This document shows positions 21,838-31,893 of a stretch of DNA of 33,502 nucleotides, one piece after another (position 1 is the stretch's first letter; each line of letters begins with the position of its first letter). Origin of the DNA: Planctomycetes bacterium RIFCSPLOWO2_12_FULL_50_35. GTDB lineage: Bacteria > Planctomycetota > Brocadiia > Brocadiales > Bathyanammoxibiaceae. A program made the position numbers and the translations under genes. The notes below the pieces were generated by a model, which was given only the letters and a program-made list of their open reading frames with translations, was not told the origin of the DNA and ran no database searches. The stretch spans positions 1 to 33,502 of the forward strand of contig MHZB01000021.1 of NCBI GenBank assembly GCA_001828605.1. Direction: 5' to 3'.

Positions 21838-23026
21838 TGCGTTTGTCGAGGCCAACCGCGAAGAACTCATCCAACTAGCCTGCGATTTAATAGCCGCAGA
21901 TACGGAAAACCCGCCCGGAAGAGAACGCCTGGCCGCCAATGTAGTAGAAAAGTACTTGGATAGTCTGGACATACGATACGAGTCCTTCGAGAAAGAGCAC
22001 GAAAGAACAAACATCGTCGCCAGGATTGGGACGGGAAGACCTTCGCTCCTGGTGGCGTGTCACTTGGACGTGGTCCCCGCCGGCGACGGATGGGACCAAG
22101 ACCCCTTTAAGGCAACCGTAGCCAACGGAAAAGTAATTGGCCGCGGGGCCTCGGACAATAAGGGCCAGATGGCCTCCTGCATGATTTTGGCAAAATATCT
22201 TAAAGAAAGAGAAAGCTCCCTAAAAGGAGAGTTCATACTTGTAGGCGCCGCTGACGAAGAGAGGGGCTCCAGGCTGGGACTTGAATATCTTCTTGACGAA
22301 TGCGGCCTCAGCGCAGACTTTGCCGTAGTCCCCGATATCTCCTACGGCATGAAAAATATAGACGTGGGTGAAAAGGGGGCGCTATTTATAGAGATTACCT
22401 CTCACGGCAGGCAGGCCCACGGCTCACGGCCGGAACAGGGCGTCAACGCCATATGGAATATGGTAGAACTGCTCAACGAAATAAGGTCTCTGCCGTTCAA
22501 ACGTATCTCTCATCCACTATTCTCACCGCCCACACTAAATCTGGGCACCATTCAGGGCGGTGCCGCCAGAAACATCGTGCCGGGGAAGTGCCGGGTGGGC
22601 CTGGACATCAGATACCTACCGGGCGAGACGAAGGACGAGATAGCAGAACGCATCCAGGAACTTATTAAAAAAGTGGAGAAGGCAACCCCACAGGCACGCT
22701 TCGAGCTTGAAGTGGGTTCCGACCTGCCGCCCTCCCACGTCGCCCACGATAACCCCTTGATCGAGCCTATCCAGAGGCATACAGAAAGCGTGCTTGGTAT
22801 AAGGCCAGGGCTTATAGGACTGTCCGGCACCACCGTTACGAAACAACTGCTGGACAAGGGCATAACGGCGGTAGGCTTCGGGCCGGGTGACGAAAATCAG
22901 GCCCACGTGGCAAATGAGTCCATAGATATACAGCCGTTGGTAGATTTCGTTAAGATAATGGCCTTGGTAAGCTGTGAATTATTGGGGGACACTGCCGGTT
23001 CTAAAAAAGACCGTTACCGCCGGTAA
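21821..23026 (+). CDS. M20-family metallopeptidase (ArgE/DapE-like)
   Basis: LLVACHLDVVPAGDGWDQDPFKATVANGKVIGRGASDNKGQMAS, GAADEERGS, SGTTVTKQLLDKGITAVGFGPGDENQAHVANESI. Confidence 0.92.
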   Translation: MRKDIDAFVEANREELIQLACDLIAADTENPPGRERLAANVVEKYLDSLDIRYESFEKEHERTNIVARIGTGRPSLLVACHLDVVPAGDGWDQDPFKATVANGKVIGRGASDNKGQMASCMILAKYLKERESSLKGEFILVGAADEERGSRLGLEYLLDECGLSADFAVVPDISYGMKNIDVGEKGALFIEITSHGRQAHGSRPEQGVNAIWNMVELLNEIRSLPFKRISHPLFSPPTLNLGTIQGGAARNIVPGKCRVGLDIRYLPGETKDEIAERIQELIKKVEKATPQARFELEVGSDLPPSHVAHDNPLIEPIQRHTESVLGIRPGLIGLSGTTVTKQLLDKGITAVGFGPGDENQAHVANESIDIQPLVDFVKIMALVSCELLGDTAGSKKDRYRR

Positions 23027-23107
23027 AATTATATCCTGGTACGGTATGTTTCTTAGCGTACCGGAACGGGCCTTGATACACCCGCATGGAGACAATCCCC
23101 TTTATGG

Positions 23108-23554
23108 TCAATCCTCCGTATAAACCAACTCGTTGTACAGGTCCTCAATATGGTGCCTGTGTTTCAGCTTCTCCTGGCTGAGAAACTCGAAGAGCCTCCT
23201 GACCACAGGGTCAGACACATCACAGGCAACGGCACTATAGGCATAAGCTGCCAGACGCTCCCTCTGCGCCGAAAAGGTAAGTACGTCACCGACCATGGAA
23301 GACTCCGTAATGTCCCTAAACTCAACGGGTTCAGGAATCTTCGGGTCTTCGACCTTCAACGGGCAAAAGTTCACTAATCCGGTAGTTTTCAGTTCTTCCA
23401 ACATCTTCAGATATGCCCGCTCATCACCCACTATCTGCTCCAGCATTGTACGGGAGGCGGGGTCTCTCACCTTATCTATCGCCGTCTCATATACTCTTGC
23501 AGACCCCTTCTCTTTTTCGATAACGGCCTCGAGGATGTCTGCCACAGACAGCAT
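23108..23554 (-). CDS. Ferritin-like / rubrerythrin-related protein
   Basis: Four-helix pattern with EKEKGSARVYETA, DERAYLKMLEE, AQRERLAAYAY, QEKLKHRHHIEDLYNEL. Confidence 0.7.
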   Translation of the reverse strand: MLSVADILEAVIEKEKGSARVYETAIDKVRDPASRTMLEQIVGDERAYLKMLEELKTTGLVNFCPLKVEDPKIPEPVEFRDITESSMVGDVLTFSAQRERLAAYAYSAVACDVSDPVVRRLFEFLSQEKLKHRHHIEDLYNELVYTED

Positions 23555-23849
23555 GTGTTATACCTCCTGCCGCAAGCGGTGATGTATAGAATATAACCCT
23601 TGGTGAAACCGTGTCTTAAGCTAACTGCCAAGTTCAAACAGGCATTTTCCCAGCAAGTGAGTGGCTACTTATAAATAAGTTTACCACATAATCGCTTTAA
23701 GGCAAATTTTCTTGGGGATATTTAGCATAACAGACCAAGATGGTAATGCTTAGACAGGACAAAATTGACGGGATACATTTTTGCTATCAGCGCAGGTAAA
23801 TTTCGTTATCGAATTGCTGCCGCACCCCTTCTCAAAGTATGAACAGGAA

Positions 23850-25274
23850 CTAGCGTAGGTTAAGCACTAATACCTTCGGCTCGGTCATTTCCTCTATAGC
23901 GTATCTTATTCCCTCCCGGCCCATCCCAGAATCCTTTACACCACCGTACGGCATATGGTCCGCCCTGAAGGTGGGAACGTCATTAACAATAACTCCACCG
24001 ACCTCAAGTGACCTGTAAGCCATAAAAATCTTGTTGACGTCATTCGTAAACACACCCGCCTGAAGGCCGTAGCGGGATTGGTTAACCTCTTCGACTGCAC
24101 GCTCAAACGACGAGAATTTGGCAACCGTAACAAGCGGCCCGAAGGCCTCCTCGCAGTTTATCTTCATGTCGGGACGCGTGTCTACCACCACGGCAGGCTC
24201 GATAATGTTATTTCCAAGCAACTTGCCGCCCAGTAAGACCCTTGCTCCCTGGGACACTGACTCCTTTAACCATTCTTCCACCCTCTTTGCGGCGTCGGGG
24301 GTAATAAGCGGCCCTATAGACGTATCCTCATCCATTGGATTACCCGCCTTCAAGCCCTTTACATGACCAATAAACAGGTCCAGGAACGGCCGGTACACCT
24401 CCTCGTGCACGAACAATCTCTGTAAGGATATGCAGGTCTGCCCGCTGTAGACAAACGCCCCGTATGCCGAGCGCCGGGCTGCAAGTTCCAGGTCGGCGTC
24501 CTTGTCAACTATTGCCCCGGCGTTTCCGCCAAGCTCAAGCACCACCTTCTTTTTGCCGGCCATGGCCTTAAGCCGCCATCCAACCTGCGCACTGCCGGTA
24601 AAGGTAAGCATCTTGAGCCTGTCGTCCTTTACCATCTTTTCAGCCACGGCAGTGTCACACGGCAGTACGCTCAGCGCCCCCGCAGGCAGTCCCGCCTCCC
24701 TAACCACCCCTGCTAACAGCAACGCAGTTAACGGCGTGGCAGAGGTCGGTTTAATGATAATTGCATTCCCGCCTGCGATGGCCGGGGCGAGCTTGTGGCA
24801 GACAAGGTTTATGGGAAAGTTAAAGGGCGTTATTCCCAGTATGGGGCCGAGGGGGAAGCGTCCCGTCAATGCGACATACCCCTTTGCCGACTCCAGCAGG
24901 TCGAGCGGGAACAGTTCACCGCCCGTGCGCTTGACCTCCTCTGCCGCCAGTCCCATCAGGTGTGCGGCCCGTTCAACCTCTCTTCTGGAGTCCTTGATCG
25001 GCTTACCGGCCTCCAGGGTTATAGTCTCGGCAAATTCCTCCCTGCGCCGGACGATGCCGTTCTGGATATTACGGAGAATCTCGGAACGCTTATAGGTAGG
25101 AAGCGAACCGATCTCCCCCGCCGCATTAACGGCGGCGTTTACGGCGTCTTCCACATCGCCCTCGGTCGGCCTGAAGGTCGTCCCAACCAGTCTGCCGTCA
25201 TAGGGGCTTCTCACCTCAAGGGTCTCTTTAGAGTCCCGCCACTCCCCCGCTACCAGAAATTTGTGTCTTGCCAT
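23850..25274 (-). CDS. NAD(P)-dependent aldehyde dehydrogenase family protein
   Basis: GITPFNFPINLVCHKLAPAIAGGNAIIIKP, FTGSAQVGWRLK, VLELGGNAGAIV, YSGQTCISLQRLFV, EEAFGPLV. Confidence 0.95.
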   Translation of the reverse strand: MARHKFLVAGEWRDSKETLEVRSPYDGRLVGTTFRPTEGDVEDAVNAAVNAAGEIGSLPTYKRSEILRNIQNGIVRRREEFAETITLEAGKPIKDSRREVERAAHLMGLAAEEVKRTGGELFPLDLLESAKGYVALTGRFPLGPILGITPFNFPINLVCHKLAPAIAGGNAIIIKPTSATPLTALLLAGVVREAGLPAGALSVLPCDTAVAEKMVKDDRLKMLTFTGSAQVGWRLKAMAGKKKVVLELGGNAGAIVDKDADLELAARRSAYGAFVYSGQTCISLQRLFVHEEVYRPFLDLFIGHVKGLKAGNPMDEDTSIGPLITPDAAKRVEEWLKESVSQGARVLLGGKLLGNNIIEPAVVVDTRPDMKINCEEAFGPLVTVAKFSSFERAVEEVNQSRYGLQAGVFTNDVNKIFMAYRSLEVGGVIVNDVPTFRADHMPYGGVKDSGMGREGIRYAIEEMTEPKVLVLNLR

Positions 25275-25585
25275 ATGTCTATGCCTATATTAAACCCAAG
25301 AAGTGTAGGGGCGGGGTTTTACTCCGCCTCTACTACTCTGAAAAAGTGTTTTTACAAGGTTCAAACCCAGTTTCCCCTCCCCCTTGAGGGGGCACATTAA
25401 GTAAACGCATAGGCTCTCTCAGAGGTCTTTCATTATATACAAATTTAAAAATGAAACACTTGAAAATGGAGTTGAAAGCACCTATCCTAATCTTAACGAA
25501 CTTCTCAGTCCGACAGGATATTACTGCGATTCAATCCTGCGGAAATGCACAACATAAACCTCAATAACGGCAAAAGAACTATTAA

Positions 25586-26347
25586 ATGACTTTAACCAGA
25601 AAGACCTTCGCACCGATCCTCCCGATAATTGCCGCCATCGCACTCCTGGTATCTCCCATTGGCTGCGTGGAGACCCAAACAGGGCCACAGGTAACCAGAG
25701 GCGAGATTCAGCAAGAGACCCAGAGACTCGAGGTAAAGAAACAGCAGTATGATGCAAAAAAACGTCAAGCGCCCTTTGCCGGGAAAAGCGCCGCTGAACA
25801 GCAGGCCGTAGTAAATGACGTAGGTTCAAGGCTTCTCAGGCAGGCGGAGAAGCCGATGGAGATTAAGTTTTCCGTCCAGGAAAGCAAGGACGTTAATGCC
25901 GGCGCTACTTTTGGAAATATAATGGTCACCACCGGCATGATGAACTTCGTCGGGTCTGAGGACGAACTTGCGGCAGTAGTCGGACACGAAATAGCCCACC
26001 TGCAGAAAGACCACGTAACAAAAAGCATCATGTCCAACCTCCCGGTGGCAATCGGTTCTGCAATAGCCGAAAGCCTTTCTCCGGGCAGCGGCAAGGTCGT
26101 AGAAATCGGCGGGAATGTATTCGCACAAAAATACAGCCGTGACATGGAGAGGGAGGCGGACTATTTTGGCATCATTTATGCGCATAAGGCGGGCTTTGAC
26201 GCCTCAGCCGGAATAGAGGTCTGGGAGCGGTTTGCCCTGGAACTTCCTCAGAGCCAGCAGGCCAACATCTTTAACAGCCATCCCCCCTCCACGGAAAGGA
26301 TGATACGCGCCAGGAAAATTGCGGAAAGTCTGCGGGGAAGTAAGTAG
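25586..26347 (+). CDS. M48-family metalloprotease with N-terminal signal/lipoprotein-like leader
   Basis: AAVVGHEIAHLQKDH (HExxH), SRDMEREADYFGIIYAHKAGFD; SPIGC near N-terminus. Confidence 0.92.
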   Translation: MTLTRKTFAPILPIIAAIALLVSPIGCVETQTGPQVTRGEIQQETQRLEVKKQQYDAKKRQAPFAGKSAAEQQAVVNDVGSRLLRQAEKPMEIKFSVQESKDVNAGATFGNIMVTTGMMNFVGSEDELAAVVGHEIAHLQKDHVTKSIMSNLPVAIGSAIAESLSPGSGKVVEIGGNVFAQKYSRDMEREADYFGIIYAHKAGFDASAGIEVWERFALELPQSQQANIFNSHPPSTERMIRARKIAESLRGSK

Positions 26348-26860
26348 GGGCGTTCAATTGAACGCCCCTACAGTGTCTAAGACCTAATCCAACGTGCGAC
26401 GCAAGGTCGCACGCTACATCTTGTACGCTAAATGGTAGACAACGAAGTAGGGGCGGGGTTACCCCGCCCCTACAGCTCAGAAGGTGCATTCAGACGCACC
26501 CACAATTGCACCTGTAGTAGAATCGTGCATCCGATTTCTGTATCGGACGAATAAAAAAGCGTCTGGTGCGGAGACCAGACGCCATAAAACTTGAGCAGTG
26601 TAGCGTGCGAGTTTATCTCGCACGATTAACGTGGGAGCAAGCTCCCACGCCACATCTCGTAAGCCCTTTGAATTGCGTTAGTTCAATGGGAAAGAAGTAG
26701 GGGCACGTTGCAACGTGCCCCTACATATCTCTAGGACCTAATTCCACTGAAACAAGGATTGAAATTGTTTCGTAGGGGCGGGGTTACCCCGCCCCTACAG
26801 GTATAGGACTAGAATGAGGATTGAAATGCAGGGTAGGGGCAATTCATGAATTGCCCCTAC
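26344..26860. repeat. Cluster of five GTAGGGGC...GCCCCTAC palindromes between M48 and porB
   Basis: Palindromes at 26344-26371, 26447-26473, 26697-26724, 26772-26798 and 26833-26860; outer arms identical, centres different but self-complementary. Confidence 0.95.
26553..26582 (-). terminator. Rho-independent terminator reading on the minus strand (downstream of por operon)
   Basis: Minus strand GCGTCTGGT-CTCCGC-ACCAGACGC-TTTTTTA. Confidence 0.75.
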
Positions 26861-26875
26861 AAAATTATATGCCGC

Positions 26876-27781
26876 TCAGGCGCTGGTGGCCGCAACTTCT
26901 TTTTCGTCCAGCAGTCCGTATTTTTCTATGTTCTCGTCGGCAATCCGTTGAACCTTCTTTATCTCTTCCTCTCCGCCGGATTTCTTGAAGAGATGTCTAA
27001 AGCGGCCCTGTATCTTAAGATATTCTGAGACAGGTTTTTTCTTTATCCTCCTGACCTTTGTCACCACGCCGTTTTCCATCTCGAAAATGGGATACAGCCC
27101 GGTCTCAACTGCAAGTTTCGCCACCTTAACGGTCATTGCCGGTTCGCTCTTCCATCCGGGAGGGCACGGCACGTGTATCTGGAGATACTTGGGACCCTTT
27201 ATGCTCAGGGCTTTTTTGACCTTCCTTTCCACATCCTTAGGAAATGCAATCGAGGCCGTTGCAACGTACGGCGCGCCGTGTGCGGCGGCTATGGCAGGCA
27301 TGTCCTTCTTGCGCAGCGGGTTCCCCCAGGATGCCTTTCCTGACGGGCTGGTGCGGGTATCGCAGTCGAACGGTGTGAGACCGCTCCTCTGCACGCCGGT
27401 GTTCATATACGCCTCATTATCGTAGCAGACATACAGTACGTCGTGGCCCCGTTCGAGCATGCCGCTCAGGCACTGAAGCCCTATGTCGGCCGTACCGCCG
27501 TCTCCGCCCTGGGCGATTACCTTCGCCTCGCCTTCCCTGCCAAGGGCCTTCAGAGCGGCCTCTATGCCCGATGCGACGGCAGCGGAATTCTCAAACAGGG
27601 AATGTATAAACGGCACGCCCCAGGCCGACTGCGGCCAGCGCGTAGTAAATACCTCAAGGCAACCGGTTGCGTCCGTGGTGATTATGTCAGGGCCGGCCGC
27701 ATCCAGCACCAGCCTGGCACCCATAGCCTCTCCACAGCCGGAGCATGCGGTATGTCCCGCCAGTAACAGGTGCTTATCCAT
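26876..27781 (-). CDS. porB: 2-oxoacid (probably pyruvate):ferredoxin oxidoreductase beta subunit
   Basis: [64 protein letters not shown]. Confidence 0.94.
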   Translation of the reverse strand: MDKHLLLAGHTACSGCGEAMGARLVLDAAGPDIITTDATGCLEVFTTRWPQSAWGVPFIHSLFENSAAVASGIEAALKALGREGEAKVIAQGGDGGTADIGLQCLSGMLERGHDVLYVCYDNEAYMNTGVQRSGLTPFDCDTRTSPSGKASWGNPLRKKDMPAIAAAHGAPYVATASIAFPKDVERKVKKALSIKGPKYLQIHVPCPPGWKSEPAMTVKVAKLAVETGLYPIFEMENGVVTKVRRIKKKPVSEYLKIQGRFRHLFKKSGGEEEIKKVQRIADENIEKYGLLDEKEVAATSA

Positions 27782-27785
27782 AAAT

Positions 27786-28958
27786 CTATCCTCCTATCAG
27801 GGCCTCTTTAAGGTCAACAAACTTGTCTTCTTTGCTGACCACTGCCCTGTCCTTTATAACATTCAATATGGAATCCACGTTTATATCCCTGCCGCCGAGC
27901 CCTATTATGTGCCCCTTTACCCGCGGCACGGATTTCCTGCCGCAGAAGGCGGCCTTTATCTCAGTCGTCAATACTCCCCCGTAGCCGGGTGAAAAGGCCC
28001 TGTCCATCACCAAGACGTCTCTGGCGCCTTCCAAGGCGGTGCATACCTCTTCCTTCGGAAATGGACGGAACGACCGCACCTTGAGCACCCCGACCTTCTG
28101 TCCCTCTTTTCTGAGATTGTCTACGGCCTCTTTTATCGTGCTGATAATTGATCCCATCGCCACCAGTATTATCTCCGCATCCTTCGTCATATACGTGTCT
28201 ATAAGGGCCCCCTGAAACCTTCCAATCTTTTTCTTAAATTCATTGGCGACGTCTTCTATCACCGGTGCAGAGTCGGTAATGGCCCTCTCCAGTTGATAAC
28301 GCACCTCCATGTAGGAATCCGGCCCCACCATTGCACCGTACGTAAGGGGGTCCTTCGGCGTCAGATAGTATTTGGGCCTAAAGGGCGGGAGAAATGCATC
28401 TGCCTCTTCCTGGGATATCAGTTCTACGGGTTCACAGGCATGTGTGAGTATAAAGCCGTCCATGCACACCATGACGGGCAGTAAGACGTCCGGATTTTCC
28501 GCTATCTTGAAGGCCTGGAGGTGGAGGTCGCTGGCCTCCTGTATATCCTCGGCGTAGAGCTGTATCCAACCCGCATCTCTAACGGAAATAGAATCCTGCT
28601 GGTCGTTCCATATATTTATCGGAGATGATATAGCCCTGTTGGCACAGGTAAGCACGACCGGAAGTCTCATCCCGGATATGTTGAAGAGCACCTCAGTCAT
28701 CAGCAGCATCCCCTGGGAAGTGGTAGCGGTGTATGTGCGCGCACCCGTAGCGCTTGCCCCCAGCACCACCGATGCCGCGGCAAATTCGCTCTCTACGTTT
28801 ACGAACTCGGCCTTAAGCAGACCGTTGGCGACCATAGTCGAGAGTTCTTCAACGATATGTGTCTGCGGCGTTATCGGGTAAGCTGAAATCACGTGCGGCT
28901 TGCAGACCCTCACCGTCTCTGCAACGGCCCTTGAGCCTTCGGTAAACGTTCTTGTCAC
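27786..28958 (-). CDS. porA: 2-oxoacid (probably pyruvate):ferredoxin oxidoreductase alpha subunit
   Basis: [59 protein letters not shown]. Confidence 0.94.
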   Translation of the reverse strand: MTRTFTEGSRAVAETVRVCKPHVISAYPITPQTHIVEELSTMVANGLLKAEFVNVESEFAAASVVLGASATGARTYTATTSQGMLLMTEVLFNISGMRLPVVLTCANRAISSPINIWNDQQDSISVRDAGWIQLYAEDIQEASDLHLQAFKIAENPDVLLPVMVCMDGFILTHACEPVELISQEEADAFLPPFRPKYYLTPKDPLTYGAMVGPDSYMEVRYQLERAITDSAPVIEDVANEFKKKIGRFQGALIDTYMTKDAEIILVAMGSIISTIKEAVDNLRKEGQKVGVLKVRSFRPFPKEEVCTALEGARDVLVMDRAFSPGYGGVLTTEIKAAFCGRKSVPRVKGHIIGLGGRDINVDSILNVIKDRAVVSKEDKFVDLKEALIGG

Positions 28959-28960
28959 CT

Positions 28961-29221
28961 CTATTTCTCCTCAATCACCATTTCTATGTCATCCACGGGA
29001 CACTCCTCGGCACACATACCACACCCCTTGCAGTAATTGGGGTCAAAGTTGAATTTCTTCTCCGATATGCGGAATACGCAGCCTTCCGGGCAAATCGTAG
29101 CACACATCTTGCAATCTATACAGGTCTTCTGTAAATAGACCGGCCTGTAGTTTCTCCACGAACCCGTATGGTTCTGCAGGCTGGTACCGGCCGTGAGAAT
29201 CCCGCCCTGGATAATCTTCAT
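28961..29221 (-). CDS. porD: 2-oxoacid:ferredoxin oxidoreductase delta subunit, 2x[4Fe-4S]
   Basis: CIDCKMCATICPEGCV and CKGCGMCAEECP; overlaps the upstream gene by 1 nt (TAATG). Confidence 0.93.
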   Translation of the reverse strand: MKIIQGGILTAGTSLQNHTGSWRNYRPVYLQKTCIDCKMCATICPEGCVFRISEKKFNFDPNYCKGCGMCAEECPVDDIEMVIEEK

Positions 29222-29772
29222 TACATTCTCTCCTTTATGAAATCAAACCCCTTCTGGGCAGCCGCAAGATTCTTTTTTGCAAGCTCGCTCGGGAACCTGT
29301 GTTCAATCGCTTTGCGGATTCCTTCGATGCTGATCTGGCCGCTGGCTGCGGCGAATACGCCCAGGATGGTGGTGTTCACTATCGGCATGCCCAGGGTCTC
29401 AATGGCCAGGTCCGTGGCAGGAACGGTCTTCACCTGGGAATTCACGTTTAACCCCAGCTCGCCGGGTGTCTTCTTCGTGTTAACTATCACAAGGCCGCCC
29501 GGCTTCAGTCCATCCAGCACGGGTACGGTGTCCAGCAGGGTTGCGTCTTGAACGATGATGTAGTCGGGGTTATATATCGGTGTTCTGACCCGGATGGGTT
29601 TGTCGTTTATCCTAACGTACGTAACCACAGGCGACCCGGTCCTCTCCGAGCCGAACGCGGGCATAGCCTGCGAATATTTGCCGTCGCTAAATGCCGCAAA
29701 ACCGATTAGTTCGCCGGAGGTTACAATACCTTGACCACCACGGCCATGAATCCGTATCTCTATCATCTCCCC
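29221..29772 (-). CDS. porC: 2-oxoacid:ferredoxin oxidoreductase gamma subunit (start likely MIEIRIHGRGGQG, near 29766)
   Basis: MIEIRIHGRGGQGIVTSGELIGFAAFSDGKYSQAMPAFGSERTGSPVVTYVRI. Confidence 0.92.
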   Translation of the reverse strand, partial: GEMIEIRIHGRGGQGIVTSGELIGFAAFSDGKYSQAMPAFGSERTGSPVVTYVRINDKPIRVRTPIYNPDYIIVQDATLLDTVPVLDGLKPGGLVIVNTKKTPGELGLNVNSQVKTVPATDLAIETLGMPIVNTTILGVFAAASGQISIEGIRKAIEHRFPSELAKKNLAAAQKGFDFIKERM

Positions 29773-29964
29773 TCCCCTATGCCGTCCGCACGACAAAACA
29801 ACGCGTCTAAGGTAATTTGGATTGTATACACATCTTGCGTTGTGCGGACGCTCAATAATTTAAATTATCCGATTTTTGCATCTTTATCAATACATTTTCA
29901 CACCCTGTATCGGAAGCAGCTACAAGTACGGCTTCGGATACGATGGAAGTTTCCAAGGGCATCC

Positions 29965-31005
29965 TCACTCCGTTACCGCCGTAATTGGCCCTAACCCATC
30001 TTCAGTCAACACCTTGTTGAGAAGGTCCAACTGGTAGAGATTGGATAAGTCGGGCTTCTGCCTCAGGAACCCCAATTCGTAGGCGTAGTCTGCAAATGTA
30101 TTTATGCTCTCAACCAGCGGCTCATAGGTAAACTCTACCCTTCCGAAGGCCTCGTTTAGGATCTCTTTGGGCAACCCCTTGGTGGTTATGCGTTTGAGTT
30201 CTGCGTTTATTATCTCTTTTGCCTCCTCCGGGTGGGCGTTTATCCATTCGGTCACCTCTACATGCGCGCGCAGCCATTTCTCCACCAACTCCGGGTACTC
30301 TAAGAGGAAACCGGTCGTCACGATGATACTGGCGGTCGCAAACTTCTTATTCTGCCACAAATCCCTTTCGTCCAAAAATACCCTGCCGCCAGTCTCACGA
30401 ACAAGCCTTGCACCCCAGGGCTCAGGAACCCACGCACCGTCTATCTGTTTTTCTCGAAACAGGTTCATAATATCCGGATTATGTATAGGAATAACTCCAA
30501 CGTTCCCCCCGCTTCCTTTGGGCTTTAGTCCGTTGTTCCTGAGGTATATTCTGAGGGATATGTCCTGGGTATTTCCCAGCTGAGGCGAAGCCAGCGTCTT
30601 ACCCTCCAGGTCTTTCGGGGAGTCTACCTTTACATCCTGTCTCACCACAAACACCGCACCCCCGCTTGCGGCCCCAGCCACCATCCTGACAATTTCTCCA
30701 CCAGACCTTATAAAACCGTTAATCATCGGGCCCGGGCCTATGTAACCGATGTCAATGCCGCCGGCAAATACGGCCTCCATAAGTGCCGGACCGGCGTTAA
30801 ACAGCTTTGTATCTATCTTAACGTCCGCCCCCAACCGCGCCTGAAAGCTGCCGCGGGCCAGCCCAACGAGGGGTTGGGCATGGGTCAAGTTGGGGAAAAA
30901 CCCAACCCTTATGCTCTTTTCCTCCTTGGCCAGTAGGGCGCAGGGACTCGAAAAGAGGATAACAACTATGAGAACAATCGGTCTTAATGGATTCGTAAGC
31001 CGCAT
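29965..31005 (-). CDS. NitT/TauT/SsuA-type ABC transporter substrate-binding protein
   Basis: Signal peptide; SIRVGFFPNLTHAQPLVGLARGSF, FNAGPALMEAVFAGGIDIGYIGPGPMINGFI, VPEPWGARLV. Confidence 0.9.
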   Translation of the reverse strand: MRLTNPLRPIVLIVVILFSSPCALLAKEEKSIRVGFFPNLTHAQPLVGLARGSFQARLGADVKIDTKLFNAGPALMEAVFAGGIDIGYIGPGPMINGFIRSGGEIVRMVAGAASGGAVFVVRQDVKVDSPKDLEGKTLASPQLGNTQDISLRIYLRNNGLKPKGSGGNVGVIPIHNPDIMNLFREKQIDGAWVPEPWGARLVRETGGRVFLDERDLWQNKKFATASIIVTTGFLLEYPELVEKWLRAHVEVTEWINAHPEEAKEIINAELKRITTKGLPKEILNEAFGRVEFTYEPLVESINTFADYAYELGFLRQKPDLSNLYQLDLLNKVLTEDGLGPITAVTE

Positions 31006-31044
31006 ATTATCATTAATCTGTTATAGTATCCCACCACTTATGCC

Positions 31045-31893
31045 CTAATGCTCTTCCACCAATAACCCCCATCGGCCCTTGACCGCCTTCTCCACCAGAC
31101 CGAAGATTAGATGGTCAACAATCATTCCGATAGCCACAATAATAACCATCACTGCAAAGATGAGGCTCATATCGTTAAGGTCTCTTCCCAATTGCAGGAG
31201 ATAACCGAGACCGAGGTTCACGAAGAGCATCTCTCCGGCCATTAAAGACCTCCATGCGAAGCTCCACCCCAACTTCATCCCCGTAATTATAGAAGGGAGA
31301 GAGGCAGGCAAGATTACCTCCCAGTAAAGACGCCATCCCTTAATTCCCAGTATCCCGGCGTTCTTTATAAAGAGAGGGGGTATATGTTTCACCCCTGCCT
31401 CCGTAGAGATGGCTATGGAGAGAAACGAACCCATGAAGACCACGAAGATTATGGCCGCCTGGTTGAGTCCAAACCAGAGAATAGCCGCCGGCAGCCAGGT
31501 GATACTTGGAAGGGTCTGCAGGCCGAGGACCGCCGAACCTACCGACTGCTCCAGGTATCTCACCCTTCCAAGGGCAAGACCCAGGAGTACGCCGAGAACT
31601 ATCGCTATGGAATATCCTATAATAAGCCTCTCCATGCTTATTCCGATGCCAAAAAGCAGGCTCTTATCCTCAAACCCGTAGTAAAGGGTTTGAGCCACAG
31701 ACACGGGAGATGGGAGGATGTAGGGCGGCCAGACATGAAACAGAGCGATTAGCTCCCAAATCCCTACCACACCCACGTAAAACCCAAACTTCACAAGGTA
31801 ATCTTTCCAATGGATTGGCTTCCTTGGATGAACTACCACTTGCTCTTTTTTGGGTAATGTAATCTTCTGCACCGTCAAACTCTCACTTTCCAT
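31045..31893 (-). CDS. NitT/TauT/SsuC-type ABC transporter permease
   Basis: ALGRVRYLEQSVGSAVLGLQTLPSITWLPAAILWFGLNQAAIIFVVFMGS; multiple TM segments. Confidence 0.93.
   Translation of the reverse strand: MESESLTVQKITLPKKEQVVVHPRKPIHWKDYLVKFGFYVGVVGIWELIALFHVWPPYILPSPVSVAQTLYYGFEDKSLLFGIGISMERLIIGYSIAIVLGVLLGLALGRVRYLEQSVGSAVLGLQTLPSITWLPAAILWFGLNQAAIIFVVFMGSFLSIAISTEAGVKHIPPLFIKNAGILGIKGWRLYWEVILPASLPSIITGMKLGWSFAWRSLMAGEMLFVNLGLGYLLQLGRDLNDMSLIFAVMVIIVAIGMIVDHLIFGLVEKAVKGRWGLLVEEH

Noticed and set aside
24502-25400. 197-aa and 201-aa plus-strand ORFs opposite the aldehyde dehydrogenase
   Set aside because: Low-complexity shadow ORFs in GC-rich antisense frames.
26344-26870. Functional CRISPR array
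   Set aside because: Only one full-length repeat-like unit and two truncated ones, no regular array and no cas genes in the window; reported only as a possible remnant.
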